Positions 1-8,078 of a stretch of DNA of 37,324 nucleotides are shown one piece after another; positions within the stretch are counted from its first letter, which is position 1, and every line of letters starts with the position of its first letter. The stretch is from the NCBI RefSeq assembly GCF_000632455.1, contig NZ_JFYL01000027.1, positions 1 to 37,324 of the forward strand. Reading direction: 5' to 3'. The notes beneath the pieces were generated by a model. It saw only the letters and a list, made by a program, of their open reading frames with translations. It did not search any database and had not been told where the DNA came from. The position numbers were made by a program, and so were the translations under genes. Source of the stretch: Acinetobacter sp. Ver3. GTDB lineage: Bacteria > Pseudomonadota > Gammaproteobacteria > Pseudomonadales > Moraxellaceae.

Positions 1-368
1 ATAGAAATAAACACTCGCTCCATTAAAAAAAAAGTTAACCTTGCTCATTTTTATTTGTATTTTCAGGTGGCTAGTATGGGGGGAGTAGTAATTTCTAATT
101 TTATAACTCGATATGTATTGCACAATTAGGTTATATAAATCATTTTGCCTGAGTTCGAAGAATAATCCGCTCATTACTCATTATTCACATTGGATTTAAA
201 GGAGTACTTGCATAATTCGATATTCTTAAATTGGTTGAAAACTCAGTGCTTTAACTTTGATTGATTTTGATGCTTAAATAAACATGTGAATATGAAAATT
301 TTTAATCTGAAAATTTAACACTGCTATTTGTTTTTATTCTTGAACCATACTAGACCTGCTTGAGTAAA
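1..368. other. AT-rich stretch without a recognised gene
   Basis: This window edge lies downstream of nrdB. No ORF with a ribosome binding site and recognisable product is visible on either strand. The only clear element nearby is the nrdB terminator that follows it. The edge may contain the end or upstream region of a gene outside the window. Confidence 0.5.
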
Positions 369-404
369 AAAAATAAAAGAGCCATATAAGGCTCTTTTAT
401 TTTT
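369..404 (-). terminator. Rho-independent terminator of nrdB
   Basis: A perfect inverted repeat (arms ending in AAAAGAGCC and starting GGCTCTTTT, 6-nt loop) is flanked by A-runs on one side and T-runs on the other. It sits about 20 bases after the nrdB stop codon on the minus strand. Its symmetry would let it work in both directions. Confidence 0.85.
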
Positions 405-424
405 AGATACAATAACGTGATCTA

Positions 425-1708
425 TTACCAGCTTAACGCACCACCAGTTTGATAGTCTGTTACGCGAGTTTCGAAGAAATTCTTCTCTTTACGTAAGTCC
501 ATCATTTCTGACATCCACTGGAATGGATTGTTCACACCAGCAAATTGCTCAGGTAAACCTAATTGAGCTAAACGACGATTTGCGATGAACTTCAAGTATT
601 CTTCCATCATTGCAGCATTCATACCTAATACACCGCGTGGCATGGTGTCACGTGCATATTCGATTTCAAGCATCGTACCTTCAAGAATCATTTGAATGAT
701 TTCTTCTTGGAACTCAGCAGTCCACAAATGTGGGTTCTCAATCTTGATTTGGTTAATCATATCGATACCAAAGTTCAAGTGCATTGACTCATCACGTAAG
801 ATGTACTGGAATTGCTCAGCAACACCATTCATCTTGTTACGACGACCCATTGACAAGATTTGAGAGAAACCACAGTAGAAGAAAATACCTTCAAGAACAC
901 AGTAGAATGCGATCAAGTTGCGAAGCAAGATTTGATCTGTTTCAGGTGTGCCTGTTTTGAATGTTGGATCACTTAATTCTTGAGTGTACTTCAAGCCCCA
1001 TGCAGCTTTACGCGCAACTGATGGAACTTCGCGGTACATGTTGAAGACTTCGCCTTCATCCATACCTAAAGATTCGATGCAGTATTGGTAAGCATGCGTG
1101 TGAATCGCTTCTTCGAATGATTGACGCAAGATGTACTGACGGCATTCAGGGTTAGTAATGTGTCGGTAAATCGCAAGAACCAAATTATTTGCAACCAACG
1201 AATCGGCAGTAGAGAAGAAGCCTAAAGAACGCATCACGATGGTACGCTCATCTTCAGTTAAGCCATCTTCTGACTTCCAAAGTGCGATATCGTGGTTCAT
1301 GTTAACTTCTTGTGGCATCCAGTGGTTTGCACAACCATCGAGATATTTTTGCCAAGCCCATTCGTATTTGAATGGAACAAGTTGGTTCAAGTCAGCGCGA
1401 CAGTTGATCATTGCTTTATCATCAACTTGAACACGTTGAGCGCCCATTTCTAACTCTTCAAGACCTGGAGCAACGTCCAAATGTTCTAAGGCGTTAGATG
1501 CTCTTGCCAACGGATCGGCTGAATTTGTTGTTCCGTTTGAACTGGTTCGAGCGGGTTGTGCAGCTGCCACACGCGTCGGTTCGTTGCGTGCATCAGATAC
1601 CACTTGTGGATTAGGCGCTTTTTGCGGTTCGATGGGCGCAGACTGCTGTGCTTGTGCAGTTTGTTTCGGTTCATCATCTTCGAAATCGTCCCAACTGAGG
1701 ATAGACAT
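425..1708 (-). CDS. nrdB: Ribonucleoside-diphosphate reductase class Ia, beta subunit (NrdB)
   Basis: NrdB holds the diferric-tyrosyl radical cofactor that starts each turnover of NrdA and so supplies dNTPs in the cytoplasm. All expected residues are visible: metal ligands D169, E200, H203, E273, E307 and H310, with radical Tyr Y207 four residues after H203, the same spacing as E. coli E115-H118-Y122. The protein is 427 aa, longer than E. coli NrdB (376 aa), because of a roughly 90-residue N-terminal extension rich in Q, P, A, S and T that looks disordered. The C-terminus ends in GGALSW, the tail expected to dock onto NrdA. The start at 1708 has AGAGAG about 9 bases upstream. It lies downstream of nrdA on the same strand, separated by two microprotein ORFs, and may be partly expressed from its own promoter in the 146-bp gap before it. 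That gap has one half-site like an NrdR box (1779-1788). Confidence 0.97.
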   Translation of the reverse strand: MSILSWDDFEDDEPKQTAQAQQSAPIEPQKAPNPQVVSDARNEPTRVAAAQPARTSSNGTTNSADPLARASNALEHLDVAPGLEELEMGAQRVQVDDKAMINCRADLNQLVPFKYEWAWQKYLDGCANHWMPQEVNMNHDIALWKSEDGLTEDERTIVMRSLGFFSTADSLVANNLVLAIYRHITNPECRQYILRQSFEEAIHTHAYQYCIESLGMDEGEVFNMYREVPSVARKAAWGLKYTQELSDPTFKTGTPETDQILLRNLIAFYCVLEGIFFYCGFSQILSMGRRNKMNGVAEQFQYILRDESMHLNFGIDMINQIKIENPHLWTAEFQEEIIQMILEGTMLEIEYARDTMPRGVLGMNAAMMEEYLKFIANRRLAQLGLPEQFAGVNNPFQWMSEMMDLRKEKNFFETRVTDYQTGGALSW

Positions 1709-1854
1709 ATCAATTCTCTCTACGTTGCTTATATCTTTTTATTCAGACATCTCAACGTGAGACATCCTACTATACGCTTATATTGTGTAAGCAAAATTAA
1801 GTTTTGCCGATGTATGTACTCAATTTGTTCGTTTGAGTAGATTGAATTTCTGCA

Positions 1855-1986
1855 CTACTTATTTTGCTTACGCTTCTGTTGTTTGCGAATGGCTAAAAAG
1901 GCATAGACCATCGGCGTGTAGAAGAAAATAAAGGCAAAGATCAATACCGCAAGTCCTAACATATAGTTATGGGTCATATGTGGCAT
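1855..1986 (-). CDS. 43-aa predicted single-span membrane microprotein between nrdA and nrdB
   Basis: This short ORF is read directly from the sequence. It begins MPHMTHNYMLGL, has a hydrophobic core rich in F, I, A, L and Y (about residues 9-32), and ends in a very basic tail (IRKQQKRKQNK). The pattern predicts one membrane helix with the basic tail in the cytoplasm. AAGGA lies 7 bases before the ATG, a good ribosome binding site; a second in-frame ATG is codon 4. It sits between nrdA and nrdB on the same strand. I do not recognise a family, and any link to ribonucleotide reductase is only positional. Confidence 0.7.
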   Translation of the reverse strand: MPHMTHNYMLGLAVLIFAFIFFYTPMVYAFLAIRKQQKRKQNK

Positions 1987-2031
1987 GATGGAATCCTTTT
2001 TGTAGATGAATTAGTGTTAATTCTGATAAGC

Positions 2032-2064
2032 CTAAAAGGTTGATAATTAATACCAACCTTTTAG
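2032..2064. terminator. Perfect 11-bp hairpin in the nrdA-nrdB spacer
   Basis: The arms CTAAAAGGTTG (2032-2042) and CAACCTTTTAG (2054-2064) enclose an 11-nt loop. On the minus strand the arm ends in CCTTTTAG but no long U-tract follows, so it is a weak terminator at best. It lies just after the 36-aa ORF and could partly terminate nrdA transcription or protect its 3' end, uncoupling nrdA from nrdB levels. Confidence 0.5.
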
Positions 2065-2070
2065 AGTGTT

Positions 2071-2181
2071 TTAGTTTTTCATTGCAATAATGATAGCTAT
2101 AACGATAGGAACAACAATCGTTGAAAAACCTAAAACTATAGACAATATACCTAAAACTAAATCAGGATTAACACTATTCAT
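2071..2181 (-). CDS. 36-aa hydrophobic microprotein translationally coupled to nrdA
   Basis: The ORF reads MNSVNPDLVLG, then a nearly continuous I/V/L/A/G/F stretch to residue 33, ending AMKN. It predicts a single membrane helix with a short polar N-terminus and a Lys at the C-terminal end. Its ATG shares one base with the nrdA stop (TAATG), the classic layout for translational coupling, and GAGG lies about 10 bases upstream within the nrdA coding end. A perfect hairpin follows its stop after 6 bases. No family is recognised. Its small size means chance is a real alternative, but the uninterrupted hydrophobic composition and the exact stop/start overlap argue for a real gene. Confidence 0.55.
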   Translation of the reverse strand: MNSVNPDLVLGILSIVLGFSTIVVPIVIAIIIAMKN

Positions 2182-5006
2182 TATTGACAAGCCTCACAAT
2201 CAGGGTTGTCAATTGAACATGCCATTGGCACTGGCGCTGCTTGTTCGAAGCCTTCTTCTGACGCTGCTGCTTCAGGTTTAGCTTCTTGAGCAACTGCTGC
2301 TACTGGTGCTGCAACTGTCGCAGGTTTAACTGCGTTTAATGCACCTGTGTTAATCGTAGATTTCTCAGCAGATGTCGCACCTAATGCACGAAGGTAATAA
2401 GTCGTCTTAAGACCACGTAACCATGCCATCTTATACGTGATGTCCAATTTCTTACCGTTTGCACCAGAGATGTAAAGGTTAAGAGATTGTGCTTGGTCGA
2501 TCCATTTTTGACGACGTGATGCAGCATCAACAATCCAGCGTGCTTCAACTTCAAATGCTGTCGCGAAAATTGCTTTTAACTCTTCAGGAATACGCGCAAT
2601 TTTTTGTACTGAACCTTCGAAATGTTTCAGGTCATTGACCATCACAGAATCCCAAAGACCACGTTCTTTTAATGCACGAACGAGGTAAGGGTTGATGACA
2701 GTGAACTCACCAGACAAGTTCGATTTCACATATAAGTTTTGGAATGTTGGCTCAATAGATTGAGATACACCACAAATATTTGAAATGGTTGCAGTCGGTG
2801 CAATGGCCATCACATTCGAGTTACGCATACCATCTTTTTGGACTTTGGCACGTAACGTGTCCCAATCCAAACGTTGTGTACGATCGACTTCAAACATACG
2901 TTCTGGGCGAGATTTCGCAACCAGCTCAAGAGAGTCAATTGGTAAAATACCTTGATCCCACAATGAGCCTTTAAATGTTTCATACGTACCACGTTCAACC
3001 GCCAAATCGCTTGAAGTTTGAATCGCGTAGTAAGAAATCACTTCCATAGACTCATCTGCAAACTCAACCGCAGCATCAGAACCGTAAGCAATCTTCATTT
3101 CGTATAGTGCATCTTGGAAGCCCATGATACCCATACCCACTGGACGGTGTTTCAAGTTTGAATTACGCGCTTGTGGAACTGCATAGTAGTTAATGTCGAT
3201 GACGTTATCGAGCATACGAACTGCAGTTTTAATCGTGCGAGCAAGTTTCTCACGGTCTAATTGACCACCTCGAACGTGTTGAACAAGGTTGATTGAACCC
3301 AAGTTACATACCGCTATTTCATCTTTGCTTGTGTTCAATGTAATTTCAGTACACAAGTTAGAAGAGTGCACCACACCTACGTGTTGTTGCGGTGAACGTA
3401 AGTTACATACGTCTTTGAATGTGATCCAAGGATGACCTGTTTCAAATAACATTGATAACATTTTGCGCCATAAGTCTTTCGCACGGACTTTCTTATGCAA
3501 CATGTCTGTTTCTTTCGCGATGCTTTCATAGTAAGCATAACGTTCTGCGAATTCAGCACCCGTTAAATCGTGAAGATCTGGTGTTTCAGACGGGGTGAAG
3601 AGTGTCCATTCAGCATCTTCAAATACACGTTGCATGAACAAATCTGGAACCCAGTTTGCAGTGTTCATATCGTGTGTACGACGGCGGTCATCACCCGTGT
3701 TCTTACGAAGCTCTAGGAATTCTTCGATATCCAAGTGCCAAGTTTCAAGATATGCACATACCGCACCTTTACGCTTACCACCTTGGTTAACTGCAACGGC
3801 TGTATCGTTCGCTACTTTAAGGAATGGAACAACACCTTGCGATTTACCGTTAGTACCTTTGATGTATGAGTTCAAAGCACGAACTGGTGTCCAGTCATTA
3901 CCTAGACCGCCTGCCCATTTAGACAACATTGCGTTATCACGCATAGCGCCATAAATATCGAACAAGTCATCATCAATCGTTGTTAAATAACAGCTTGATA
4001 ATTGAGGACGTAATGTACCTGAGTTAAATAGGGTTGGCGTAGATGCCATGTAATCGAAGCTAGAAAGTAAGTTATAGAATTCGATTGCACGATCTTCACG
4101 GTTGTCTTCATTGAGCGACAAGCCCATAGAAACACGCATGAAGAATAATTGTGGTAATTCGAAACGTACGCCATCAGAGTGGATAAAGTAACGATCAAAT
4201 AATGTTTGAAGACCTAAATATGTAAATTGATTAGAGCGTTCTGGTTTAATCGCAGCCGCTAATTTTACAAGATCAAAATTTAATAATTCTGGAGAAAGAA
4301 GCTCTAGCTCAACACCTTTTTTCAAGAAGGTTTCAAGCGCATCATTTTCAAGCGTGTCTTTAGATAGACCAAGAAACTCAAGACCGGTTGCAACTAAGTT
4401 GTCACGCAATAAACGTGCAGTGACATACGTATAGTTTGGTTCTTGTTCAATACGTGTACGTGTCGCCATCATCATCGTTGTAGAGATGTCTGATGCTTTA
4501 ACACCGTTGTATAGGTTTTTTACAGTTTCATCGATGATTGCTTGAACATCAATGCCTTCTAAGCCTTCGCTAGCTTTTTCAATCTTCGCTTGTAAACGAC
4601 TCAAATCTAATGGTTGGAGCTGACCATTTTGACCTGTGATCTGAAGAGTAGGGTGATGATGAGCACCTAACTCTTTACGCGCTTCAGCACGTTGTTCACG
4701 ATAGATCACGTATGCACGCGCCACTTTTTGTTCACCTGTGCGCATTAAAGCTAATTCAACTTGATCTTGAATTTCTTCAATATGAATCGTGCCACCAGAA
4801 GGTAAACGACGCTTAAATGTATTCATCACCATCTCAGTCAGCTGAGTAATACGATCATGAATTCTGCTCGAATCTGCACTTGGTTGACCTTCAACAGCCA
4901 AAAATGCTTTACCAATTGCTACAGAGATTTTATCTGCATCAAAAGTGGCAACATCACCAGTGCGTTTAATCACTTGAAGTTGACCAGGGGTTGTATTAGC
5001 GCTCAT
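2181..5006 (-). CDS. nrdA: Ribonucleoside-diphosphate reductase class Ia, alpha subunit (NrdA)
   Basis: NrdA reduces ribonucleoside diphosphates to deoxyribonucleotides in the cytoplasm, using the radical supplied by NrdB. Visible catalytic residues are C339 (SSC, equivalent to E. coli C225), N550/C552/E554 (NLCTE, radical Cys C439 region), C567 (AVCNLGS, C462) and the C-terminal redox pair C937/C940 (CEAC). At 941 aa it is about 180 aa longer than E. coli NrdA. Residues 8-113 form an ATP-cone (VIKRTGDV start), and residues about 131-207 resemble a second, degenerate cone, as described for the Pseudomonas aeruginosa enzyme. Residues about 885-928 are an A/P/V/E-rich linker carrying the swinging Cys tail. 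The start at 5006 has GGAG upstream. The promoter region holds a pair of NrdR-like boxes. Confidence 0.98.
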   Translation of the reverse strand: MSANTTPGQLQVIKRTGDVATFDADKISVAIGKAFLAVEGQPSADSSRIHDRITQLTEMVMNTFKRRLPSGGTIHIEEIQDQVELALMRTGEQKVARAYVIYREQRAEARKELGAHHHPTLQITGQNGQLQPLDLSRLQAKIEKASEGLEGIDVQAIIDETVKNLYNGVKASDISTTMMMATRTRIEQEPNYTYVTARLLRDNLVATGLEFLGLSKDTLENDALETFLKKGVELELLSPELLNFDLVKLAAAIKPERSNQFTYLGLQTLFDRYFIHSDGVRFELPQLFFMRVSMGLSLNEDNREDRAIEFYNLLSSFDYMASTPTLFNSGTLRPQLSSCYLTTIDDDLFDIYGAMRDNAMLSKWAGGLGNDWTPVRALNSYIKGTNGKSQGVVPFLKVANDTAVAVNQGGKRKGAVCAYLETWHLDIEEFLELRKNTGDDRRRTHDMNTANWVPDLFMQRVFEDAEWTLFTPSETPDLHDLTGAEFAERYAYYESIAKETDMLHKKVRAKDLWRKMLSMLFETGHPWITFKDVCNLRSPQQHVGVVHSSNLCTEITLNTSKDEIAVCNLGSINLVQHVRGGQLDREKLARTIKTAVRMLDNVIDINYYAVPQARNSNLKHRPVGMGIMGFQDALYEMKIAYGSDAAVEFADESMEVISYYAIQTSSDLAVERGTYETFKGSLWDQGILPIDSLELVAKSRPERMFEVDRTQRLDWDTLRAKVQKDGMRNSNVMAIAPTATISNICGVSQSIEPTFQNLYVKSNLSGEFTVINPYLVRALKERGLWDSVMVNDLKHFEGSVQKIARIPEELKAIFATAFEVEARWIVDAASRRQKWIDQAQSLNLYISGANGKKLDITYKMAWLRGLKTTYYLRALGATSAEKSTINTGALNAVKPATVAAPVAAVAQEAKPEAAASEEGFEQAAPVPMACSIDNPDCEACQ

Positions 5007-5101
5007 TTCAGCGTCGCTCCATTCTCATCATTTTTATGCTTATGGACCATTTGAATCGGATACAAACTCAAAAAATGAGCTATCGCGATATTTGAGGGTA
5101 A

Positions 5102-5117
5102 ACACAAGACTTAGTGG
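5102..5117. promoter_or_regulatory. Probable NrdR box 1 upstream of nrdA
   Basis: The 16-mer ACACAAGACTTAGTGG matches most of the published NrdR consensus aCaCwAtATaTwGtgt (12 of 16 by eye). NrdR is the ATP/dATP-sensing repressor of bacterial ribonucleotide reductase genes. The site is about 95 bases upstream of the nrdA start. Confidence 0.7.
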
Positions 5118-5133
5118 TTTAATGTAAATTAAG

Positions 5134-5149
5134 ACACAAGATACGGTAA
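5134..5149. promoter_or_regulatory. Probable NrdR box 2 upstream of nrdA
   Basis: ACACAAGATACGGTAA shares its first eight bases (ACACAAGA) with box 1 and starts exactly 32 bp away, about three helical turns. Tandem boxes at whole-turn spacing are the known arrangement for NrdR operators, so the pair supports each other. Confidence 0.65.
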
Positions 5150-5309
5150 ATTTCAGGGTAGATCAATATTGACATTTTGATAATTTTTTTTCTGAGTTTA
5201 ACACTCAAATTTCCCTATACTTTTTCCATGTTCCGCCATTTTGTTATGTAGTCAGCGTCACAGGGTGCTAAGCATAACAGAGACTTTTTAGAGTGCTTAT
5301 AGATAAGTT

Positions 5310-5318
5310 TGTGGATAA
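5310..5318. promoter_or_regulatory. Consensus DnaA box in the nrdA-bfmR intergenic region
   Basis: TGTGGATAA is the reverse complement of the strong DnaA box TTATCCACA. It is about 300 bp upstream of nrdA and 290 bp upstream of bfmR. DnaA is known to regulate nrdAB in E. coli, which makes the site plausible, but a single 9-mer can occur by chance in a window of this size. Confidence 0.35.
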
Positions 5319-5514
5319 CTCCGAAAGTGCAAATTGCTTCTCGAAAATAATTTTTTTGAAATATTTTGTTTAAAATATCATCAAATTGATTTGTGTTTGA
5401 AAGTTTAAAGTTGATTGAAAATATTGATCGACTTGGCAAAACTATCTATTTATCAATAGTTAATAAAAAGATAACAAAAGACTACGCTCGTGTATCAGTT
5501 TCGTGAACAGGCTC

Positions 5515-5542
5515 TTGTTTACAATGTAAACGTGTGTATATT
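5515..5542 (+). promoter_or_regulatory. Candidate bfmR promoter with overlapping palindrome
   Basis: TTGTTT (5515-5520) and TATATT (5537-5542) are spaced by 16 bp and fit a sigma-70 promoter about 70 bases before bfmR. The palindrome GTTTAC-AAT-GTAAAC (5517-5531) covers the -35 and the spacer, a natural position for a repressor or autoregulator. Confidence 0.45.
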
Positions 5543-5568
5543 GCAAAACATATCGATGTAAATCTGTG
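5524..5568 (+). promoter_or_regulatory. Direct repeat, candidate BfmR operator
   Basis: ATGTAAACGTGTG (5524-5536) and ATGTAAATCTGTG (5556-5568) differ at two of 13 positions and start 32 bp apart, about three helical turns. OmpR/PhoB-family regulators bind direct repeats, and BfmR is known to bind its own promoter. That these are its sites is inference. Confidence 0.4.
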
Positions 5569-5609
5569 AAGTTTAATCAGCAGATATCGTAACAATATAG
5601 GGGCATTCT

Positions 5610-6326
5610 ATGAGCCAAGAAGAAAAGTTACCAAAGATTTTGATCGTTGAAGATGACGAGCGTCTTGCGCGTTTAACGCAAGAGTATTTAATTCGTAATG
5701 GATTAGAAGTTGGGGTAGAACCAGACGGTAATCGTGCAATCCGTCGTATTATCGCAGAGCAACCAGATATGGTGGTGCTGGATGTTATGCTTCCTGGTGC
5801 TGATGGTCTCACCGTATGTCGTGAGGTTCGGCCACATTATCATCAACCGATTTTAATGTTGACTGCTCGTACTGAAGACATGGATCAAGTATTGGGTCTT
5901 GAAATGGGTGCAGACGATTATGTTGCGAAACCAGTTCAGCCACGCGTTCTATTAGCGCGTATTCGTGCTTTGCTTCGTCGTACAGACAAAACACCAGAGG
6001 ATGAAGTTGCTCAACGTATCGAATTTGATGATTTAGTGATTGATAATGGTGGTCGTTCTGTAACCTTAAACGGTGAGCTTGTAGATTTCACAAGTGCAGA
6101 ATATGACTTATTATGGTTGTTGGCATCTAATGCTGGTCGTATCCTTTCACGTGAAGACATTTTTGAGCGTCTACGTGGTATTGAATATGATGGTCAAGAC
6201 CGCTCAATTGATGTTCGTATTTCTCGTATCCGTCCAAAAATTGGTGATGATCCTGAAAATCCTAAACGTATTAAAACAGTGCGTAGTAAAGGATATTTAT
6301 TCGTTAAAGAAACCAACGGGATGTAA
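5610..6326 (+). CDS. bfmR: Response regulator BfmR (OmpR/PhoB family)
   Basis: BfmR is the DNA-binding half of the Acinetobacter BfmRS system, known to control biofilm pili, capsule and envelope stress responses. The 238-aa protein has an N-terminal receiver domain with acidic residues E14, D15 and D16, phosphoacceptor D58 (VVLDVM), T85 and K107. A C-terminal winged-helix domain (about 138-235) carries SIDVRISRIRPK and VRSKGYLF. AGGGG lies 6 bases before the ATG. bfmS follows after 47 bases on the same strand, so the two are probably co-transcribed from a promoter near 5515-5542. Confidence 0.97.
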   Translation: MSQEEKLPKILIVEDDERLARLTQEYLIRNGLEVGVEPDGNRAIRRIIAEQPDMVVLDVMLPGADGLTVCREVRPHYHQPILMLTARTEDMDQVLGLEMGADDYVAKPVQPRVLLARIRALLRRTDKTPEDEVAQRIEFDDLVIDNGGRSVTLNGELVDFTSAEYDLLWLLASNAGRILSREDIFERLRGIEYDGQDRSIDVRISRIRPKIGDDPENPKRIKTVRSKGYLFVKETNGM

Positions 6327-6373
6327 TCACATCCCCGCGGTAATGCCCTCACTCCTCAGAAGGTCATACCTTA

Positions 6374-8023
6374 GTGTCTAAACACAGTATATTCCTGCGC
6401 ATCTACGCAGGTCTCGTCATTTTGGTGGTGCTGGTTGCCATATTTGGTTATTTGCTTGTGCAAATCATCAACTATCAACGCGCGCAGGAATACCGTGAGT
6501 CATTGACTGATGGGATTTCGTACGTCATCAGTGAGGGTGTTTCAAGACAACAAACCATGCAACAAAGAATGGATTGGATATCAGATGCATCTGATTTGCT
6601 CGAACTTCCAATCTATTATCTAGAATCTGATAAAGTCGAACTTTCACGCACCGAAAAATACCGTTTAGAAAAGCGCAAAGCAGTGGTGCGGTATGACGCC
6701 AAAGAAAGTATTGCTTATGTCATTATTGGTTTAATAGATGACCCTGAGCATTTACTTTATGTGAAAGTGGATAATATCGGTGAGCGTCAAATGAAGGCCT
6801 TGCCAATCTTTGTATGGGAATACTTGGTTTATTATCCAGGGCAGGAAAGGGAATATCTTGCAAAAATTAAGCAACACTTTTCTTATGATTTAAGCATTCA
6901 AAATCTGTCTGATCTCAATTTAGATTCCGAGCAAATTGGTCGTTTACGTGCGGATCAAGGGGTTATCCTGTATCAGGATAGCGCTAGCATTCGTGGTACT
7001 ACGATTTCTGTCATTTCTCCAATGACGAATTCGTCTGGTGATGTCTTGGTGATGGGACCAGTGCCAATGTTCAATTGGATGCCATTCCAATTGGCGGCAG
7101 GGATTACTTTGCTGAGTATGTTTATTTTGTCGCTTGGTGTGTATGGTCTGATTGTCCCAATGCAACGCAAGTTGAAGCAAGTTAACTCAGCCTTAAATGT
7201 TATGCAAAAAGGGGATATGTCCGTTCGCGTTCCTGTCGAAGGATATGATGAGTTAGCACATTTGGCAGCCAGCTATAACAGTATGTCAGATCATATACAG
7301 CGTTTGATCGAAGCTCAGCGAGAGTTAATGAGAGCTGTATCACATGAGCTGCGAACGCCAGTCGCACGTATTCGCTTTGGTATGGAAATGTTGGTTGATG
7401 AAGAGGATTATGAGTATCGTCAGCAACAAGTAGAAATGATTGATAAAGACATTGAGGCTTTAAACACGCTCATTGATGAAATTATGACCTATGCTAAACT
7501 TGAGCAAGGCATGCCCTCTATTGATTTTAAGGAAATTCGACTATACGAAGTGCTTGAGCAAGTCGCTATTGAAACTAAAGCATTAAAAACCAATAAAAAT
7601 ATTCAATTACACTTGCCATCACAAGCTTTGGTGGTGGATGCGGAACGCCGTTATTTGCATCGTGTAGTACAAAACTTAGTCGGAAATGCGATCCGATACT
7701 GCGATGATACAGTGCTGATTACTGGTGGAATTGATGCTCAGGGGATGGCGTATATTTCAGTTGAAGATGATGGTCCGGGGATTCCAGAAGAGGATCGTAA
7801 GCGAGTGTTTGAAGCTTTTGCTCGCTTGGATGATAGTCGTACACGTGCCTCAGGCGGATATGGTTTGGGCTTGTCTATTGTAAGCCGAATCGCCTATTGG
7901 TTTGGTGGTACGATTCAAGTGGATCAAAGTCCTAAAATGGGCGGTGCACGATTTACTATGCAATGGCCAGCCAAAAGATTTAAAAAGAAGAAGATTGTTC
8001 AAACCAGTCAAACATCAGAGTAA
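6374..8023 (+). CDS. bfmS: Sensor histidine kinase BfmS
   Basis: This inner-membrane kinase/phosphatase pairs with BfmR. It has TM1 at about residues 8-30, a periplasmic sensor region (about 31-235), TM2 at about 237-262, a HAMP segment to about 310, a HisKA domain with H324 in SHELRTP, and an ATPase domain with N434/N438, DDGPG (465-469) and GGYGLGL (494-500). It ends in a basic tail (KRFKKKK). The GTG at 6374 is chosen because AGAAGG lies 10 bases upstream and the reading begins MSKHSIFLRIY, as in known BfmS. Family knowledge from A. baumannii is that BfmS mostly restrains BfmR activity. A terminator follows the stop. Confidence 0.96.
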   Translation: MSKHSIFLRIYAGLVILVVLVAIFGYLLVQIINYQRAQEYRESLTDGISYVISEGVSRQQTMQQRMDWISDASDLLELPIYYLESDKVELSRTEKYRLEKRKAVVRYDAKESIAYVIIGLIDDPEHLLYVKVDNIGERQMKALPIFVWEYLVYYPGQEREYLAKIKQHFSYDLSIQNLSDLNLDSEQIGRLRADQGVILYQDSASIRGTTISVISPMTNSSGDVLVMGPVPMFNWMPFQLAAGITLLSMFILSLGVYGLIVPMQRKLKQVNSALNVMQKGDMSVRVPVEGYDELAHLAASYNSMSDHIQRLIEAQRELMRAVSHELRTPVARIRFGMEMLVDEEDYEYRQQQVEMIDKDIEALNTLIDEIMTYAKLEQGMPSIDFKEIRLYEVLEQVAIETKALKTNKNIQLHLPSQALVVDAERRYLHRVVQNLVGNAIRYCDDTVLITGGIDAQGMAYISVEDDGPGIPEEDRKRVFEAFARLDDSRTRASGGYGLGLSIVSRIAYWFGGTIQVDQSPKMGGARFTMQWPAKRFKKKKIVQTSQTSE

Positions 8024-8032
8024 AGCGAGAAT

Positions 8033-8062
8033 TAAAAAAAGCGCGATTAAGCGCTTTTCTTA
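8033..8062. terminator. Bidirectional terminator between bfmS and a convergent gene
   Basis: AAAAGCGC (8037-8044) and GCGCTTTT (8051-8058) with a 6-nt loop, preceded by an A-run. T-rich sequence follows on both strands, so it can serve bfmS and the opposing gene ending at 8079. Confidence 0.8.
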
Positions 8063-8078
8063 TAATTTATATTGCCTT

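Noticed and set aside
1773..1788. Full NrdR box upstream of nrdB
   Set aside because: Only one half (TATATTGTGT) matches well and no partner box lies 31-32 bp away.
1556..1840. 94-codon plus-strand ORF antisense to the nrdB start
   Set aside because: Mostly the complement of nrdB low-complexity codons; no ribosome binding site or family.
2090..2281. 63-codon plus-strand ORF over the nrdA end
   Set aside because: Antisense to nrdA and to the 36-aa ORF; the minus-strand frame has the better start context.
5215..5439. 74-codon minus-strand ORF between nrdA and bfmR
   Set aside because: No ribosome binding site, no recognisable domain, and composition as expected of AT-rich intergenic DNA carrying regulatory sites.
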